Of a DNA stretch of 64,000 bases, positions 1 through 10,967 are shown one piece after another. This DNA is from Lucinisca nassula (Eukaryota; Mollusca; Bivalvia; Lucinida; Lucinidae): assembly GCA_963580285.1 (NCBI GenBank), contig OY757021.1, positions 99,438,149 to 99,502,148 on the forward strand, in the 5' to 3' direction. Within the stretch, counting starts at the first letter, position 1; every line of letters starts with the position of its first letter. The translations under genes were made by a program, and so were the position numbers. Under the pieces are notes generated by a model. That model had not been told where the DNA came from. It searched no databases and was given only the letters and a program-made list of their open reading frames with translations.

Positions 1-945
1 GAGATATCAACGAGATCTAACCAATGAACTTGCGAAACATTACATTCCATTTAGTATAGCCTCGCCGAGGCAAAAAATCTGAAAAATTTCGAACTGCTTC
101 TCCTCGGAAACCGTTGGGCCGATTGAAGTCAAATTTCATATGGAGCCTCTATGGGATGGGGGAAACCCAAATTTGCTCATGGGGTTTAGGTCACATGACC
201 AAAATGGCCGCCAAGCCAAATATGGTCTGTCTGTCTGTCCGTCCATAACCCGTTTGTGAAAATTGGTGATAGTGACTTAACCGCTTGGAATATTTAAACA
301 ATATTTGGCATACTGATAGAAATCAATGAGATCTAACCAATGAACTTGCGAAATATTACATTGCATTTAAAAATAGCCTCGCCGAGGCGAAAAATGAGAA
401 AATTTTCGAACTGCTTCTCCTCGGAAACCGTTGGGCCGATTGAAGTCAAATTTCATATGGAGCCTCTATGGGATGGGGGAAACCCAAATTTGTTCATGGG
501 GTTCAGGTCACATGACCAAAATGGCCAACAAGCCATATATGGTAAAAAACCTTCAAAAATAGTATTCTCCAGAACCACTGGGCAGATTTCCACGAAACTT
601 GATAAATAGCATCTGGGACGTAGGCCCATCATAAATTGCTAAAATGGTGACCCTTGGTTGACCTTGACCTTCTTTGTGCCTAGGTCAAACTTTGACACAT
701 ATGCTTTTGTATTGGAACAGTTAGAATGCATTTTATCCTGCAAACGATTCAGAATACAGTACTTAAGTATAAGATATATTTTTGCTCACTACGATAAGGC
801 GCATTTATTGGGGGAACCGTTTTAGGTCCAGGTCACGTGACCAAAATGGCCGCCATACCCACCCATATATGGTAACACTCATAAAGCTAAAAGCATCCGG
901 CGGGTCGTGCACTTCAGCTGAAGCACTGGTTAAGGCATTAATTAT
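1..945. repeat. Dispersed non-coding repeat with a 316-bp tandem duplication
   Basis: Positions 12-245 recur at 328-560 with only scattered changes, an offset of 316 bp. Both units hold the phrases ggtcacatgaccaaaatggc and gaaccgttgggcc-like text. A looser relative (ccaggtcacgtgaccaaaatggc) follows at 828-870. No convincing gene is present; the open frames here simply follow the repeat. Confidence 0.7.
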
Positions 946-1784
946 TCAAAGATGTTTCGTAAATGTTAGAAAGTGTATAAACCCTATCTGTAACAGTAAC
1001 CCATTTGTACCTGAATCCCAAATATGGGGAACATTGCATTTGTTACAAAAACAAAAGTTAAGGACGCCTGAATTCAGGATAGGACCAGCCTACCTTGAGG
1101 GTGATCAAAAAGGGTCCTAAGGACTCTTAGACTTTTACCCATTGACACATCAAGCCCTGCCACCCAATTAAACCAAAAGGGTTTATATGCATAGGTGATC
1201 TGACTCGCACCATGTTTTCCTTGACAAGCTTAGAACCTAATTGTGATTTACAGTACTCGCCTGCAGTGAGTGTCGGCTCTGCGTGCCCAATACACTATTT
1301 CATGAAGCCATGCTGTGCCAGGGCCATTTCATGTAGTTTAAGCAGGGGTATTTATGGTATATGCCACCGAGCTATTTTATGAGAAAACTATTTGTTATAG
1401 ACTGAATCTGATTTTACTCTGTATTATTGTTTGGGCCCCATATATAAGCTGTTCAAATGTGATGTTAATTTTGCTCTAAGGTGTGTATTAAGGATTCCTG
1501 GGCCCATCAATTTGTTCAAAAGGCCTATATTTTTTTTCTCACGTAAATGAATGAAAGATGGGCACTTGGCCCTTTTTTAGGGTCCATCAATATTTTGTGC
1601 CATAAATATCCTTGTTTAAGCAAACATTAATCCACAGCTTCCAGTACTTTCCTTTGATGTCGGCAGTACTAATAAATTTTGATCATGTACTGTTATCATT
1701 TACAGTTTTGAATCGACCAATCTGCTGAGCTACAATTAAAAAGGGGAGGGACTTCTAGCTCTGCACGACACAATAACATTGTGG
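946..1784. other. Mostly featureless stretch with a decayed SINE-B
   Basis: Around 1140-1330 there is a weak match to the SINE-B family in reverse orientation (agccctg..cccaat.aaacca, then gcaccatg and cagtactcg). Nothing else is recognisable. Confidence 0.35.
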
Positions 1785-1850
1785 GTATTCATTTAAATAG
1801 CCTCGCCGAGGTTATTTGAATGAGTACCCACATTTAAAATAGCTTTCACT
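1780..1850. repeat. Hairpin element, family P (variant stem)
   Basis: The stem reads TCATTTAAATAGCCTC then GAGGTTATTTGAATGA, flanked by gtgggta / tacccac. The outer arms match family P, but the inner stem has been replaced on both sides. Confidence 0.6.
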
Positions 1851-1914
1851 TAATGGCAAACAGTGCAGACCCTGATCAGACTGCTCCTTCTGATCTGGGT
1901 CTGATCTGAGACTC

Positions 1915-2050
1915 ATAAATTGTGGGTTCTCGCGAGAACCGTCTCATCGAGGCAATTCCAACTAGTACACACATGTTTTTGTGGGATGAGACGGTTCTAC
2001 TGAGTACCCACAACATACATTTTTATGGAGAAAAAATATCCCTGAAGTTT
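1915..2050. repeat. Hairpin element, family P (rearranged)
   Basis: Two half-hairpins (gagaaccgtctcatcgagg and gatgagacggttct) lie between gtgggt and acccacaac borders. This looks like two overlapping or recombined copies. Confidence 0.5.
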
Positions 2051-2476
2051 CACAAAATACACTCCCGTTTTCAGTTCTTCTGTAACTGGTGCCAAACATT
2101 TGCATGCATCAAAAACACACATCGGAGTTCAAAGTAAGTTCTTTCACTTGAAGGTTCAACATTAAAATGCCCCAGTGATAAACATCAGGTTAAAAAAGCA
2201 TGATAAAATAGCCTATGGTGAGAAAGAAGAATTTTGAATGGCCACATATGGCTACAGTTGGATTTAGACGAATCAAATCCAATTGAATATTAATGAAGCA
2301 GAGAAGCTGACAGTGTCCTTTTGGACAGGACAATCCATTTTCCAGACGGTATGAATCAGGTCAAATAAAAGAAATTGAAATTAACAGTAAATAAAATAAA
2401 TATGCTTTAATAGGTTTTAATATTTGTGTATCTATTACCCTTAAGTGGAAGCTGCAATAAGTTGTGGATTAAAACA

Positions 2477-2637
2477 GATATATCCATTTGTTTTTGAGAA
2501 ATATTGGTAAATATTTGTACTGATTGACATCTGTACAGGATAATTAGACTCGCCCTGGCGGGCTCGTCAAATGATCCTGTACAGATATCAATCAGTACAA
2601 ATATTTACCAATATTTCACAAAAACAATGGATATATC
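2477..2637. repeat. Foldback element with ~64-bp arms
   Basis: The left arm 2477-2541 is the near-perfect reverse complement of 2574-2637. The outer ends are gatatatcca / tggatatatc and the inner ends are tgtacaggat / atcctgtaca. The loop is about 32 bases. A MITE or foldback core is the likely class. Confidence 0.8.
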
Positions 2638-2944
2638 TATTACATAAAGGCAAATAAAACACACCAAGATTTGGGTCTACAGCAGACATGTGAAGCCTAT
2701 CTTTTTTTAATAGATACAATAATTTGGGCCCCTAAAACCACAAATCATGGACACATAACTATTATGTAAACAAGTCTGTAATATGAACAACCCCGCCGCC
2801 AAAAAACAGATTTTGAATTGTAACATATTTACGCATGCCCACATAAAGCAGCATAAGTTTGGTAACATGTGAAATGTACAAGAGGTTATTATAGCACATT
2901 ACGCTCATAAGCAGCGATAATTAGAGATTATCACATGGTGTTTT

Positions 2945-3021
2945 GGTTATCGCCCGCAGTATCAACCCTCGACTGCTCGAGGGCTGATAATGGTCGAGGG
3001 TTGATACTGCGGGCGATAACC
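2945..3021. repeat. Perfect 29-bp palindrome arms with 19-nt loop
   Basis: 2945-2973 is the exact reverse complement of 2993-3021 (arms begin ggttatcgcccgcagta). Imperfect pairing extends outward to roughly 2928-3040. Pieces of the same motif (ggttatc, gataacc) occur at 4190-4270. Confidence 0.85.
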
Positions 3022-3339
3022 AATACCCCATGTTATAATCTGTTTATCACATCTCGTTTCTATATTTATAAACGGCAGATCGCCATATTTACATATTGAT
3101 GGATTCGCCAAACGTTCCAGTACTGTGTTTTACCCGTATCCAATGTCACAAAATGGGGGTTTTGCCGGCAACTGTGAAAATGTTTGACTTTCCCCGACGT
3201 GTCTCTTTCAGTGTTCACATTTTTCATGTCTTCAACAAGTGTGTGCGTTTTCTCAATTGACACCTCTCTAAAATGTCTTTCTTCGACCATGCTTTTTATT
3301 TACAGACACTCGAATCACACAAAATAGCGAAGAAATATA

Positions 3340-3612
3340 TGGGCTAAATTATGCTTCCATGCAGAGCTGAATCCGGCCCGCACACTAGTACTGGTAAACA
3401 CCTTAGAGGATCTAAGCCTGTCCAGGAACCGCGGTGCGAGGCGAACCGTCCATGCTAATAAACCCTATTGGTTTATTGGATGACAGGGCTTTTTGTAATT
3501 TCATCTCAATGTCGGGTAAAAGTCCCACAAAATTGGATGCAACGTCTCCAGAATGACCTTTACAGTGTTGACGGGGATGTTGAACCTCAAATCAAACAAA
3601 CAAACAAACAAA
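3340..3612 (+). repeat. SINE-B copy
   Basis: This copy matches the SINE-B consensus throughout: ctgaatccggcccgcacact, then ggtttattgg, tgtcgggtaaaagtcccaca, aacgtctcca and cagtgttgacggg, ending in a (caaa)n tail. SINE-B is named here for a family of about 300 bp with at least ten copies in the window. Confidence 0.75.
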
Positions 3613-3805
3613 GCAAAAGGTGGGGGTTCATCTTTAATGGAACGAAATCCTGTGTACTGTCTCGATTTTTTTTCTTACATCCGTTCAACTGGTGGCAGTT
3701 AGGCTGTTATTTTTTTATGTTGGGCGTTCATTTTTGGGGTCGTTGATGTCGTTTTATCAGTCTCACTGATATTGGCCTGCCTGTAGTACTTGTGTACGGG
3801 GGGTG

Positions 3806-3809
<4 letters not shown>

Positions 3810-3884
<75 letters not shown>
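3810..3884. repeat. (GA)n microsatellite
   Basis: About 37 GA units. The Arg-Glu or Ser-Leu runs it encodes are artefacts of the repeat. Confidence 0.95.
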
Positions 3885-3889
<5 letters not shown>

Positions 3890-4179
3890 TTGCTGTTTCT
3901 TCGGTTTCTACACTTTCATTCATTGTCCTCAGTCTCCCGTGTCCCTAATTTCAACTTCTCTACTTTACTTCTTCTACACTTTTCTCTTTTTTTTCTGGGA
4001 GACGACACAAAACAACACACAGTGGTTGTGTCGTGAAACCCCTTGACAGATTACGCTAGAATGTTTACATCACATAATGACGTAGTTGTTAGTGATGACG
4101 TAGTTGTTAGCAATGACTGTATCACTGATGTTTTTAAAAGTAGGTAAATCGATCTTTACGTTTAAAGGTCTGAACACAG

Positions 4180-4735
4180 CCTAGAAGTGTATTTGCCGGG
4201 CACGATAACCTCTCTTAATGTAAAAATACATTAATTTCGGTTATCAGCCCGGGCGGGCAAAGACTGGTTATCAGGGACAGTGTCCGTAACCTTCGGTATG
4301 TTTCGCTGTTATCGCATATGCAAAATTGTGGAAATAGATGTTAATATAGAAACCAGTTTGTGATAATATGCTTTATAGAAGAACAAAAACAGCAACAAAA
4401 GCCCACTTTCATAGAAAAATGGTTTTACGGGGGCATACATTATTGTTCTAACGTCTTGTTTGATTTGAGATTTAATGCCCCCGTCAACACTATTTAGGTC
4501 ATTTTGGAGACACGACTTCCAATGTTGTGGGACTTTAACCGACAACTCATTCCCTGCCATCCAATGAAACAATTAACTCTTCTTATTTATGATACAATAC
4601 ATAGGGTGTGCTCAACGAGGCGGTTCTTACAAGCACACACAGCCTTTCTTTGGAGTTTAAATAACAAAATCATAACGGATTCTCACTAGAAAAGTAGCCA
4701 TTTTGGAGATGTGAAAAAAAATGCATTTTGTCGCA
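4180..4735. repeat. Mixed remnants: palindrome, SINE-B piece, family P piece
   Basis: 4190-4300 repeats the ggttatc/gataacc palindromic motif seen at 2945. 4430-4570 is a partial SINE-B in reverse orientation (gtcaacactatttaggtc, cattttggag, ttgtgggacttt). 4580-4735 holds a family P fragment (aacgaggcggttctta, then tagccattttggagatg). Confidence 0.5.
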
Positions 4736-5045
4736 CTAGTGTCTGAACCTATTTCTTTTCCCCAAGACATTTCTCTATGTTATTAGACATAAACATAGTG
4801 ATCTTAATATATTTTTACCTATCAAAGGCGTAATTACGGCATCACGGACTGCCGAAAACTATGCCCCTCCCTACCCTGTTTTACGTTGGAACAAAAGCGA
4901 TTAAACTGCTTACCAGTGGCCTCATTGTAGTAAAATAAATGAAAAAGGTTAACTTTGGAAACAAACAATACATATTAGAATGAAAACCAGAAACTCGGTT
5001 TGAGTTTCTTCAAAAACAGCACTGTTGTTTGCAAGGCTGAATATG

Positions 5046-5063
5046 CCCCCCCCCCCCCCCCCC
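5046..5063. repeat. Poly-C tract
   Basis: Eighteen consecutive C residues. Confidence 0.95.
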
Positions 5064-5198
5064 ATCATCGATTTCAGCGGTACTCGATTTAAAAATTACT
5101 CGCAAAGGACTCGTTGCATCCAAAGAAAATAAAAATATAATATGCACTATGAAGAAGTACGGGGAGGCGTTTTACGGCCGCCATACAGCACTAAACAC

Positions 5199-5304
5199 CA
5201 GCTGCAGTGTCGTAAACCTTGATTCTCACCAGCTGAAGGTCTGAGTCACCATGGTAGGTACCGGTGGGGTCTACGCCATGTTCATCTGAGATAACCTCCC
5301 AGAA
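5199..5304 (-). CDS. Beta-tubulin-like exon 2 (codons ~20-54)
   Basis: Read on the minus strand from 5304, the peptide starts [18 protein letters not shown] and continues GDSDLQL, then [11 protein letters not shown]. The first 25 residues match canonical beta-tubulin residues 20-44 at all but one position (I30V). The match then weakens: E45V, N48K, and YYNEA replaced by a shorter YDTA. A good acceptor (attttcag) sits at 5305-5307. Two donors are possible: GTGAGA after Leu44 (5229-5224) or GTGTTT at 5198, near the usual intron position after codon 56. An in-frame TAG follows at 5193-5191. Exon 1 lies 2.8 kb away at 8074-8114, with the same exon boundary as other animal beta-tubulins. I found no exons for residue 57 onward in 1-5190; they would lie beyond the window edge or be missing. 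It may be a divergent isotype or a decaying copy. Confidence 0.75.
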
Positions 5305-5329
5305 CTGAAAATAAACACACCTTTCATGT

Positions 5330-5530
5330 TTATTGAGTACTTTTTTCAAACGGAAAAAATTACTATCGACATTGGTATATAGATGATATTTACTTTTTTT
5401 AGATGAATATCAAAAATATTTCATCGAGTGTGTTGAAAATATCAGGCACGAGTGAAAAATTCTGATGTTGTCAACTTATGAGATATTTTTTATATTTATC
5501 GAAAAAAAGGGAAATTTTCTTTTCATTTTA
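5330..5530. repeat. AT-rich foldback remnant
   Basis: Imperfect inverted pairing links gatatttac...gatgaatatc with gagatatttt...atatttatc. The motifs aaatatttcatcgagtgtgttg and gcacgagtgaaaaattctgat recur in 14860-14955 and 50350-50460, so this is a dispersed family. Confidence 0.5.
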
Positions 5531-5880
5531 AAATGTTTTAGGACACTTACTGTAATTGATCAATCGGATCTTACGTCACAATTTTCGACTTGGCTATGAA
5601 GTCACAACTGTCAGTTTCAAAAAAAAAATAAACAGATCGCAATTTTGAATACAGCATTTTTCAGTGCAAAGAGTGCTTTTCAAGGTATTTTACAAAATTA
5701 TTTTATAGATAACATGAATTTGGGCGAGGAAAGTAGTCCGGGCTGCTACTGTCAAAATAACATGGTTATGTTATTTTTGACACTGTGAAAATATATCATT
5801 TATATTTTCTCAGTGTGAAAATATCACTTTTATTGGTTTCAGATATGCATTGATTTCACTGTTATGTATAAAATAAATAA

Positions 5881-6040
5881 AGGATATTTGATTTTTTTCA
5901 GGGTATGATCGAATTTTATTTCACCGAATGAACATGAAAACCAGTATTTGCACGCGTGGCGTAGCCACGAGTGAAAATACCAGTTTTGGTGTTCATGAAT
6001 GAAATAAAAGTTGAGCATACACTTAAAAATCAAATATCCT
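5881..6040. repeat. 160-bp foldback element
   Basis: Arms of about 75 bases run from aggatatttgattttt to aaaatcaaatatcct. The core is gcacgcgtggcgtagccacgag. Arm identity is high but not perfect. No open frame of note. Confidence 0.7.
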
Positions 6041-6680
6041 CTATTCTAACATGCTTCAAAACGGCAATATTTAGCTTCACTAATCGCGTCACTCACCCTC
6101 AGAGAAAACTATTTTTGTTCCTTGTCGTTTCGCATCAATTTAGTGGTGCCCAACGTATTTACCGAGTATAACATTGGGTGTAAACTGAAAGTGGTGTAAA
6201 CTGAAAGTTTTCACCTGATAAATAGCCTGGCATAGTATTTCTATGAATGATCACTGCAATAATGGAGAGATAAGTTTTCCAAAGAAGGTGCGGACAGATC
6301 AAACGTCGCGCGACAAAATACGTGCCGTCAGAGTCGAAAAAGACGTCATTTACGTCCTCGTGGCGTGTGAACGGGCTTAGCTTCTATTCTAATACAGTTC
6401 ATTAATTTTCAATCATCTGACAAGGAAAAAACCGACCACAGAATTAGATTTAGAGAAGGGGTAGTCCCAGTGAAAAAAAATATCAGTCACTGTTTGAAAG
6501 AGTGACAATGTCGTTTTCGATTTCACTGAGAAATCTCTTTATGTCATCACAAAAGCATGTAGAGAAAAAGAGATTAATATATCTTTAGTTTTAAATACGG
6601 GAAATATTTTCCCAAGAGACTTTCAAATCAAGTAAACAAACGAGTGCGAATGCACGAGTCTGTTAATAAGATTTGCAAGT

Positions 6681-6848
6681 GTCGAGGGAAATATTTTCCT
6701 GTATTAATGTTTATATTACATTTACAAATCGGCCGTATCGAGGGAAATATTTTCCTGTATTAATGTTTATATTACATTTACAAATCGCCCGTGTCGAGGG
6801 AAATATTTTCCTGTATTAATGTTTATATTACATTTAAAAATCGGCCGT
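6681..6848. repeat. 56-bp tandem repeat, three units
   Basis: The units start at 6681, 6737 and 6793, each with cgagggaaatattttcctgt followed by attaatgtttatattaca. The motif gggaaatattttccc is itself palindromic and recurs at 6598 and 6970. Confidence 0.85.
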
Positions 6849-7254
6849 TTTTTGGCCTTTCTAACGTCTAAAACTGACGCAATTAGGGCTGTGACGTGAC
6901 GTAATGTGTCCCGATTTTGGCGCGTCATAGTGAATGATGACGTTCGAAAGGAAATATATCTCCGCGTGAAAGGAATATTTTCCCAGCAGGAAAATGTCAT
7001 TTTTATTTCCCCCGAACATTACTTAAAATAATAGCAAAAATGAAATATAACGTCATATTCTGGTGACATAGTTGTTTGTATCAAAAATATAGCAAGTATA
7101 AAATCTCTGTAGCATTTTCGTAAAATAATCTGTTGAGTACAAGTTCTTATAAAAAATGACACTCGAAAGATGGTTTAGAGTTACTTAGAGATAGTTTATA
7201 TATGCCTTGGATTCTGATTGTTAAATCGTTGCGCTGATATGGATTGTACTAGTT

Positions 7255-7350
7255 TTTTGGTTTGGTTTGTAATGGAGTTAAACGGCCCATTCAACACTAT
7301 CTAGGTTATTTTTGAGCCGGTCAGTTTACGTACCCACACTTTTCCTAAGG
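7255..7350 (-). repeat. SINE-B fragment
   Basis: It holds ggtttggtttgtaatggagt, then caacactatctaggttattt, which is the tail end of SINE-B in reverse orientation. Confidence 0.5.
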
Positions 7351-7619
7351 AGGCTTATACGTAAGCGGTTAACCAATACAGTGCACATTCTTTCTCCAGA
7401 AACGGACAACTACCCTTCTTGAATCAGCGGAAGGGAGAGAATGACTGTAGAAAAGATTTCATTATCAATCGCCACGAATGTTGCCGACACCGGCAGTTAT
7501 CGTATTCGCGTCCTCCTGAAAAATAATATATACCCACTGTTAACCTCAATTTCCGTGTATAAAGTGGGGATTAGAGGGTTTACATTACACGGACTTGTTA
7601 ACATGAAGGATGTTGTGAA

Positions 7620-7915
7620 TAAATGCATACATTACGATAACACACTCGTGTGTGGTATGGTACATTTATTTACATCGCCAAAATGGCTACTTTCTGATGA
7701 AAATCCGTGATATGTTTCTCATTTATACTGCAAACATAGGTTGTGGGTGGGCGTTAGAACGGCCTCATTGAAGCGGTTCTAACGAGAATCCACAATCTAT
7801 TCTTGGAGCAGAAATAAGAAAAGTAATATATACCCCATAAACCATGTTTTCCGAACATAAAGTGGGGTTAAGAGGGGTCTTCATTTCACGGATTCGTTAA
7901 CCCCACAAAACTACT
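7620..7915. repeat. Hairpin element, family P (near complete)
   Basis: The modules, in order, are cgataacacac, a ccaaaatggctac module, gttgtgggtgggcgttagaa, the hairpin (ccgcttcaatgag-type), cccataaaccat and aagtggggttaagagggg, ending in a cggattcgttaac border. This is one of the fuller copies of the family. Confidence 0.75.
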
Positions 7916-8073
7916 TTATATAAAGAGCTGAAGGACAGAACATCCGGGGGTTCACATCTGGCAGTGAATGGATAACCGACTCGTTGCAGAACGGGGACAT
8001 CACGTAAACAAGTCCGTGACAAAAGAAGTTGTCCGATTGGAAAAGTTGCCCGAATTGTCCAGTTCTGACTCAC

Positions 8074-8114
8074 CTTCGCGCCAATCTGGTTACCCATTTG
8101 ACCACCCTTGATAT
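8074..8114 (-). CDS. Beta-tubulin-like exon 1 fragment (residues ~7-19)
   Basis: On the minus strand this reads IKGGQMGNQIGAK and is followed at once by a consensus donor GTGAGT. Beta-tubulin has IQAGQCGNQIGAK here, and the intron after Lys19 is at the position used by animal beta-tubulin genes. [10 protein letters not shown] at 5304 continues the protein exactly in phase. Cys12 in the nucleotide-binding GQCGNQ loop is Met here, with Q8K and A9G also changed. No ATG or MREIV precedes it. A possible acceptor (ttctacag) lies at 8115-8122, and an unrelated frame stays open upstream to 8196. So the start codon is either in another exon or lost. Confidence 0.7.
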
Positions 8115-8146
8115 CTGTAGAAAGAATTAAATAAATTACAAACAAA

Positions 8147-8257
8147 ATGAAAGTCACCTCGCCTATCGCGGCTTGGACAAATGGGTCTGGCGGCATGGTG
8201 CCCTACGCAGAGCTGACACCGGATGAATTTGAATACTTGTATAAACAGCTTAGGTGA
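8147..8257 (+). CDS. Small open frame of unknown identity
   Basis: Thirty-six codons on the plus strand run from ATG 8147 to TGA 8257. The C-terminal half (MVPYAELTPDEFEYLYKQLR) has protein-like composition, unlike the low-complexity frames around it. It lies beside the beta-tubulin-like exon 1 on the opposite strand. I do not recognise it. It could be the last exon of another gene or chance. Confidence 0.2.
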   Translation: MKVTSPIAAWTNGSGGMVPYAELTPDEFEYLYKQLR

Positions 8258-8700
8258 TGGACTTAGAATTTTGTTAAGAGTTTTTAACAGGTCATATTTT
8301 CCAAACTATATGATGGATTTGGTTCATATTTGGAATGATGATAAAGGTTCTCGCTTTCATTCAACACCACCCTCAAGCATGATTTAAGGTGAAGGTCACA
8401 GACATAGATTTTTTATGTTAAAGTTTTTAAGAGCTCATATTTTTCCAACAAAATGAGGGATTTGGTTCCTATTTGAAATGATGATAAGATATAGGTCCAA
8501 AGTTTCATTCAGAAATTCCGCGCTTATGTTCATGGCCTCAAGGTCAAGGTAACTTAAATAGAAGTTTGGTGTTAAAGTTATTTTAGAACTCATATTTTTC
8601 AATGGATTTGGTCGGTATTTTGTATGATGTTAGATATAGGCCCAAAGGTTCATTAGGCAATACCTCCACATATACCCATGGCCTCAAGCGAGGTATGTTG
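8255..8700. repeat. Degenerate ~150-bp tandem repeat
   Basis: Three diverged units each carry ttaaagtttttaa-like text, catattttt, atgagggatttggt, then gatgataagatataggt and ttcattcag. The unit length varies. Confidence 0.55.
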
Positions 8701-8984
8701 TCTGTTAACAGCTCTTGTTTGTCACTAATTTTTTGAATTTAGTCATTTTTCATCCTCAATATATAGACAGTGGGTACTTGAACGTACTTCCGCTTACTGT
8801 TTTGTACCAAGCTTTCTGAAACTTTGCATGACATGTCTTCATGGTATGAGGGTGTACACGTGCCTTGGTAGAATGTTAGGTATTTCTGTGTGCCACTTTG
8901 TTTTCCACATTATGAGCTTGATCATTTTATAGCCACAGAGACATGTATTAGGACCATCGTATCCCTTGTTTGCAGAATGTTTAT

Positions 8985-9295
8985 TGTTTTGTTTGTTTGA
9001 TTTGTGCGTTAACGTCCCCGTCAACTCTGTATATGTCATTTTGGAGACGATGTCTCCAATTTTGTGGTACTTTTACCCGACAAGAGATGAAATGACATCT
9101 CAAGTCCTGTCGCCCAATGAAACCAAAAAGGTTTATATAAGCTTTGGCGATCCGACTCGCACCACTTTTCCTGGACATGCTTAGATCCTCTAAGCGGTTT
9201 ATCAGTACTTGTGTGCGGTCAGTTTTAGCTCTGCTTGGAAGCATCCTGCAGCTCATCTATTTCTTCAAGCCCCATAGCCGGGGCCGACTGCAGAA
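8985..9295 (-). repeat. SINE-B copy
   Basis: A full-length reverse copy: tttgtttgatttgtgcgtta, gtccccgtcaactctg, cccgacaagagatg, ctaagcggtttatcagtact and cttcaagccccatagccggg. The allelic copy is at 39098-39408. Confidence 0.75.
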
Positions 9296-10234
9296 TGTTG
9301 ATGCAACATAGGAGAATATGGATGGTGAAATATCTATATATTTATTTCTTCTACCTTAAATAAACATTACCATTACTTTTTTGGGGCATGGGGTGGGGGA
9401 AGAGGTGGGGGAGCTATTAGGATTGGCCATCGCCTGTTGTCGTTGTGAGGAAATATCCGTCTGTAAACCCGTATAATGAAAGTTATTTAAATATCTTGCC
9501 TGACCCCAGAAGGCCCGGAGGCCCATTGGGTTTGCATGGACTCATAACAGGGAAACCTTTAAAAGAATTTTGTCAATGCCCAGGCCCTTAATATTTGGTA
9601 CATGTATGTGGCTTCGTCTATGTTCCTTCACCAAAGTTGCTTTAATTATATCCCTGGGATCAAAAGTAGCCATGCATTTGTTATTTGGCATGCACCTGCA
9701 TCTACATGTAGTGGACCTTTACAAAGACAGTTCTCATTATAGCGCCCCTAGGGGTCAACTGGTTTAACATTGACATATATGGGAGAACCATTTATATCTG
9801 AAGCCAGAAGGTCTTGATATCTGGTCCCGACAGGCTGCTTCATATTATGGACCTCTACGTCCACTAGTAAGTTGATTCGGACCAAAATTTGCCTCGACCA
9901 GGGGACTTGTTCTACATAGACCCGTAAGAGGAAAAAAACTTTTAAAAAATCTTCTAGTCTCAAACAAGAAGACCTGGACCTTTGATATTAACAAAGGTTA
10001 CGTTCATAAAGGGAAAATTCAATAAATGACTTTATTAAATATTACTGGTCAATGTAAGATCTATATTTTTGCCGGATTTCACCGGCGAAAGTTCGCTGGA
10101 GGCAGCCGGCTGTCTCTAGCGAGACAGACAGGTGTCAATAGCCACTTCCTTTCATATAACGACAAAACTCCTTACAACAACAATTACCATGCCCAAGGTG
10201 AAAAAAGGCCATTAAAGAGATTGAAAATATTGCA
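9296..10234. other. No recognised feature
   Basis: Shared with 39409-40368 at high identity. There is a GC-rich inverted motif near 10073-10130 (gccgg..ccggc, agcgagacag). Short open frames here are not conserved in any way I can support. Confidence 0.4.
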
Positions 10235-10545
10235 TTTGTTTGTCGAAGGAACAAATGTTGTGGCTATTTATTAGAATCGCCTCGCCTCGCCAAGGCGATT
10301 CTAACAAGTGTCCACAACATTTGTTTCTTGGCCTAACTGAGGAGAAAACCCGCTCATTACGATAACACACCCGTGCAACACAGTGCTTTTTTCACATCTC
10401 CAAAATGGCTACTTTTCTAACGAAAATTCATTATATTGTTCTTATTTATACTCGAAACATAGGTTGTGGGTGCTCGTTAGAACCGCCTAATTGAGGTGGT
10501 TCTAACGGGTACCCGCCACCTAACATTATGGTTACTTCCCCGTAC
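10235..10545. repeat. Two hairpin elements, family P
   Basis: The first stem (TTAGAATCGCCT / AGGCGATTCTAA, 10271-10303) has a GCCTC duplication in the loop compared with 40392-40418. The second is gtgggtgctcgttagaac / gttctaacgggtaccc at 10465-10510. Confidence 0.75.
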
Positions 10546-10967
10546 TAGAACTCCCAGTGTCTAGAACAAAAGGCCCAAGGTCCCATATAAGAATATGATG
10601 TAGATGGGCGTTTCCATCCCGGCATGGCCTCGGTTCCGCTCAGTACGGTCATACCGAAGGTTAGGAATGCCCATATTGGATTTTTTCCCTGCAAAACGCC
10701 ACCAAAAAGTTTCGTTTTACTTTATTTAACGTGTTTTTCGCGCATTTTATTTATGTAGTATACATGTACCTGGATAAGAACACCAGGATAAGAACATATT
10801 TCTATCCCAGGCTAAAACTACGGATTTCTTTGTTCAATGTGCAAGAAAAGATGTTCCAGCAATTGAAATTCCATTCGATAGCTCCTAAAATACGGACAAC
10901 TCCATACACGTTCCTGCTTTGAAAAATAATCTTTTGTTTTTACAGCAAAGCCCGAGGTCAGCCTGCG

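Larger units (their letters stand above)
5305..8073 (-). other. Putative first intron of the beta-tubulin-like gene
   Basis: It is bounded by GTGAGT (8073-8068) and attttcag (5312-5305) on the minus strand. It is filled with palindromic elements, a 56-bp tandem repeat, a SINE-B fragment and a family P copy. The boundaries are inferred from the two exon matches. Confidence 0.55.

Noticed and set aside
3699..4046. Ser-Leu or Arg-Glu repeat proteins
   Set aside because: Direct translation of the (GA)n microsatellite.
7897..8196. A 99-residue minus-strand protein containing the tubulin-like motif
   Set aside because: Only the 13 residues before the GTGAGT donor match beta-tubulin. The rest reads through the donor and through likely intron.
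8839..9256. Small conserved proteins shared with 38952-39369
   Set aside because: Both encode SINE-B sequence in two strands. Conservation reflects the recent duplication, not selection.
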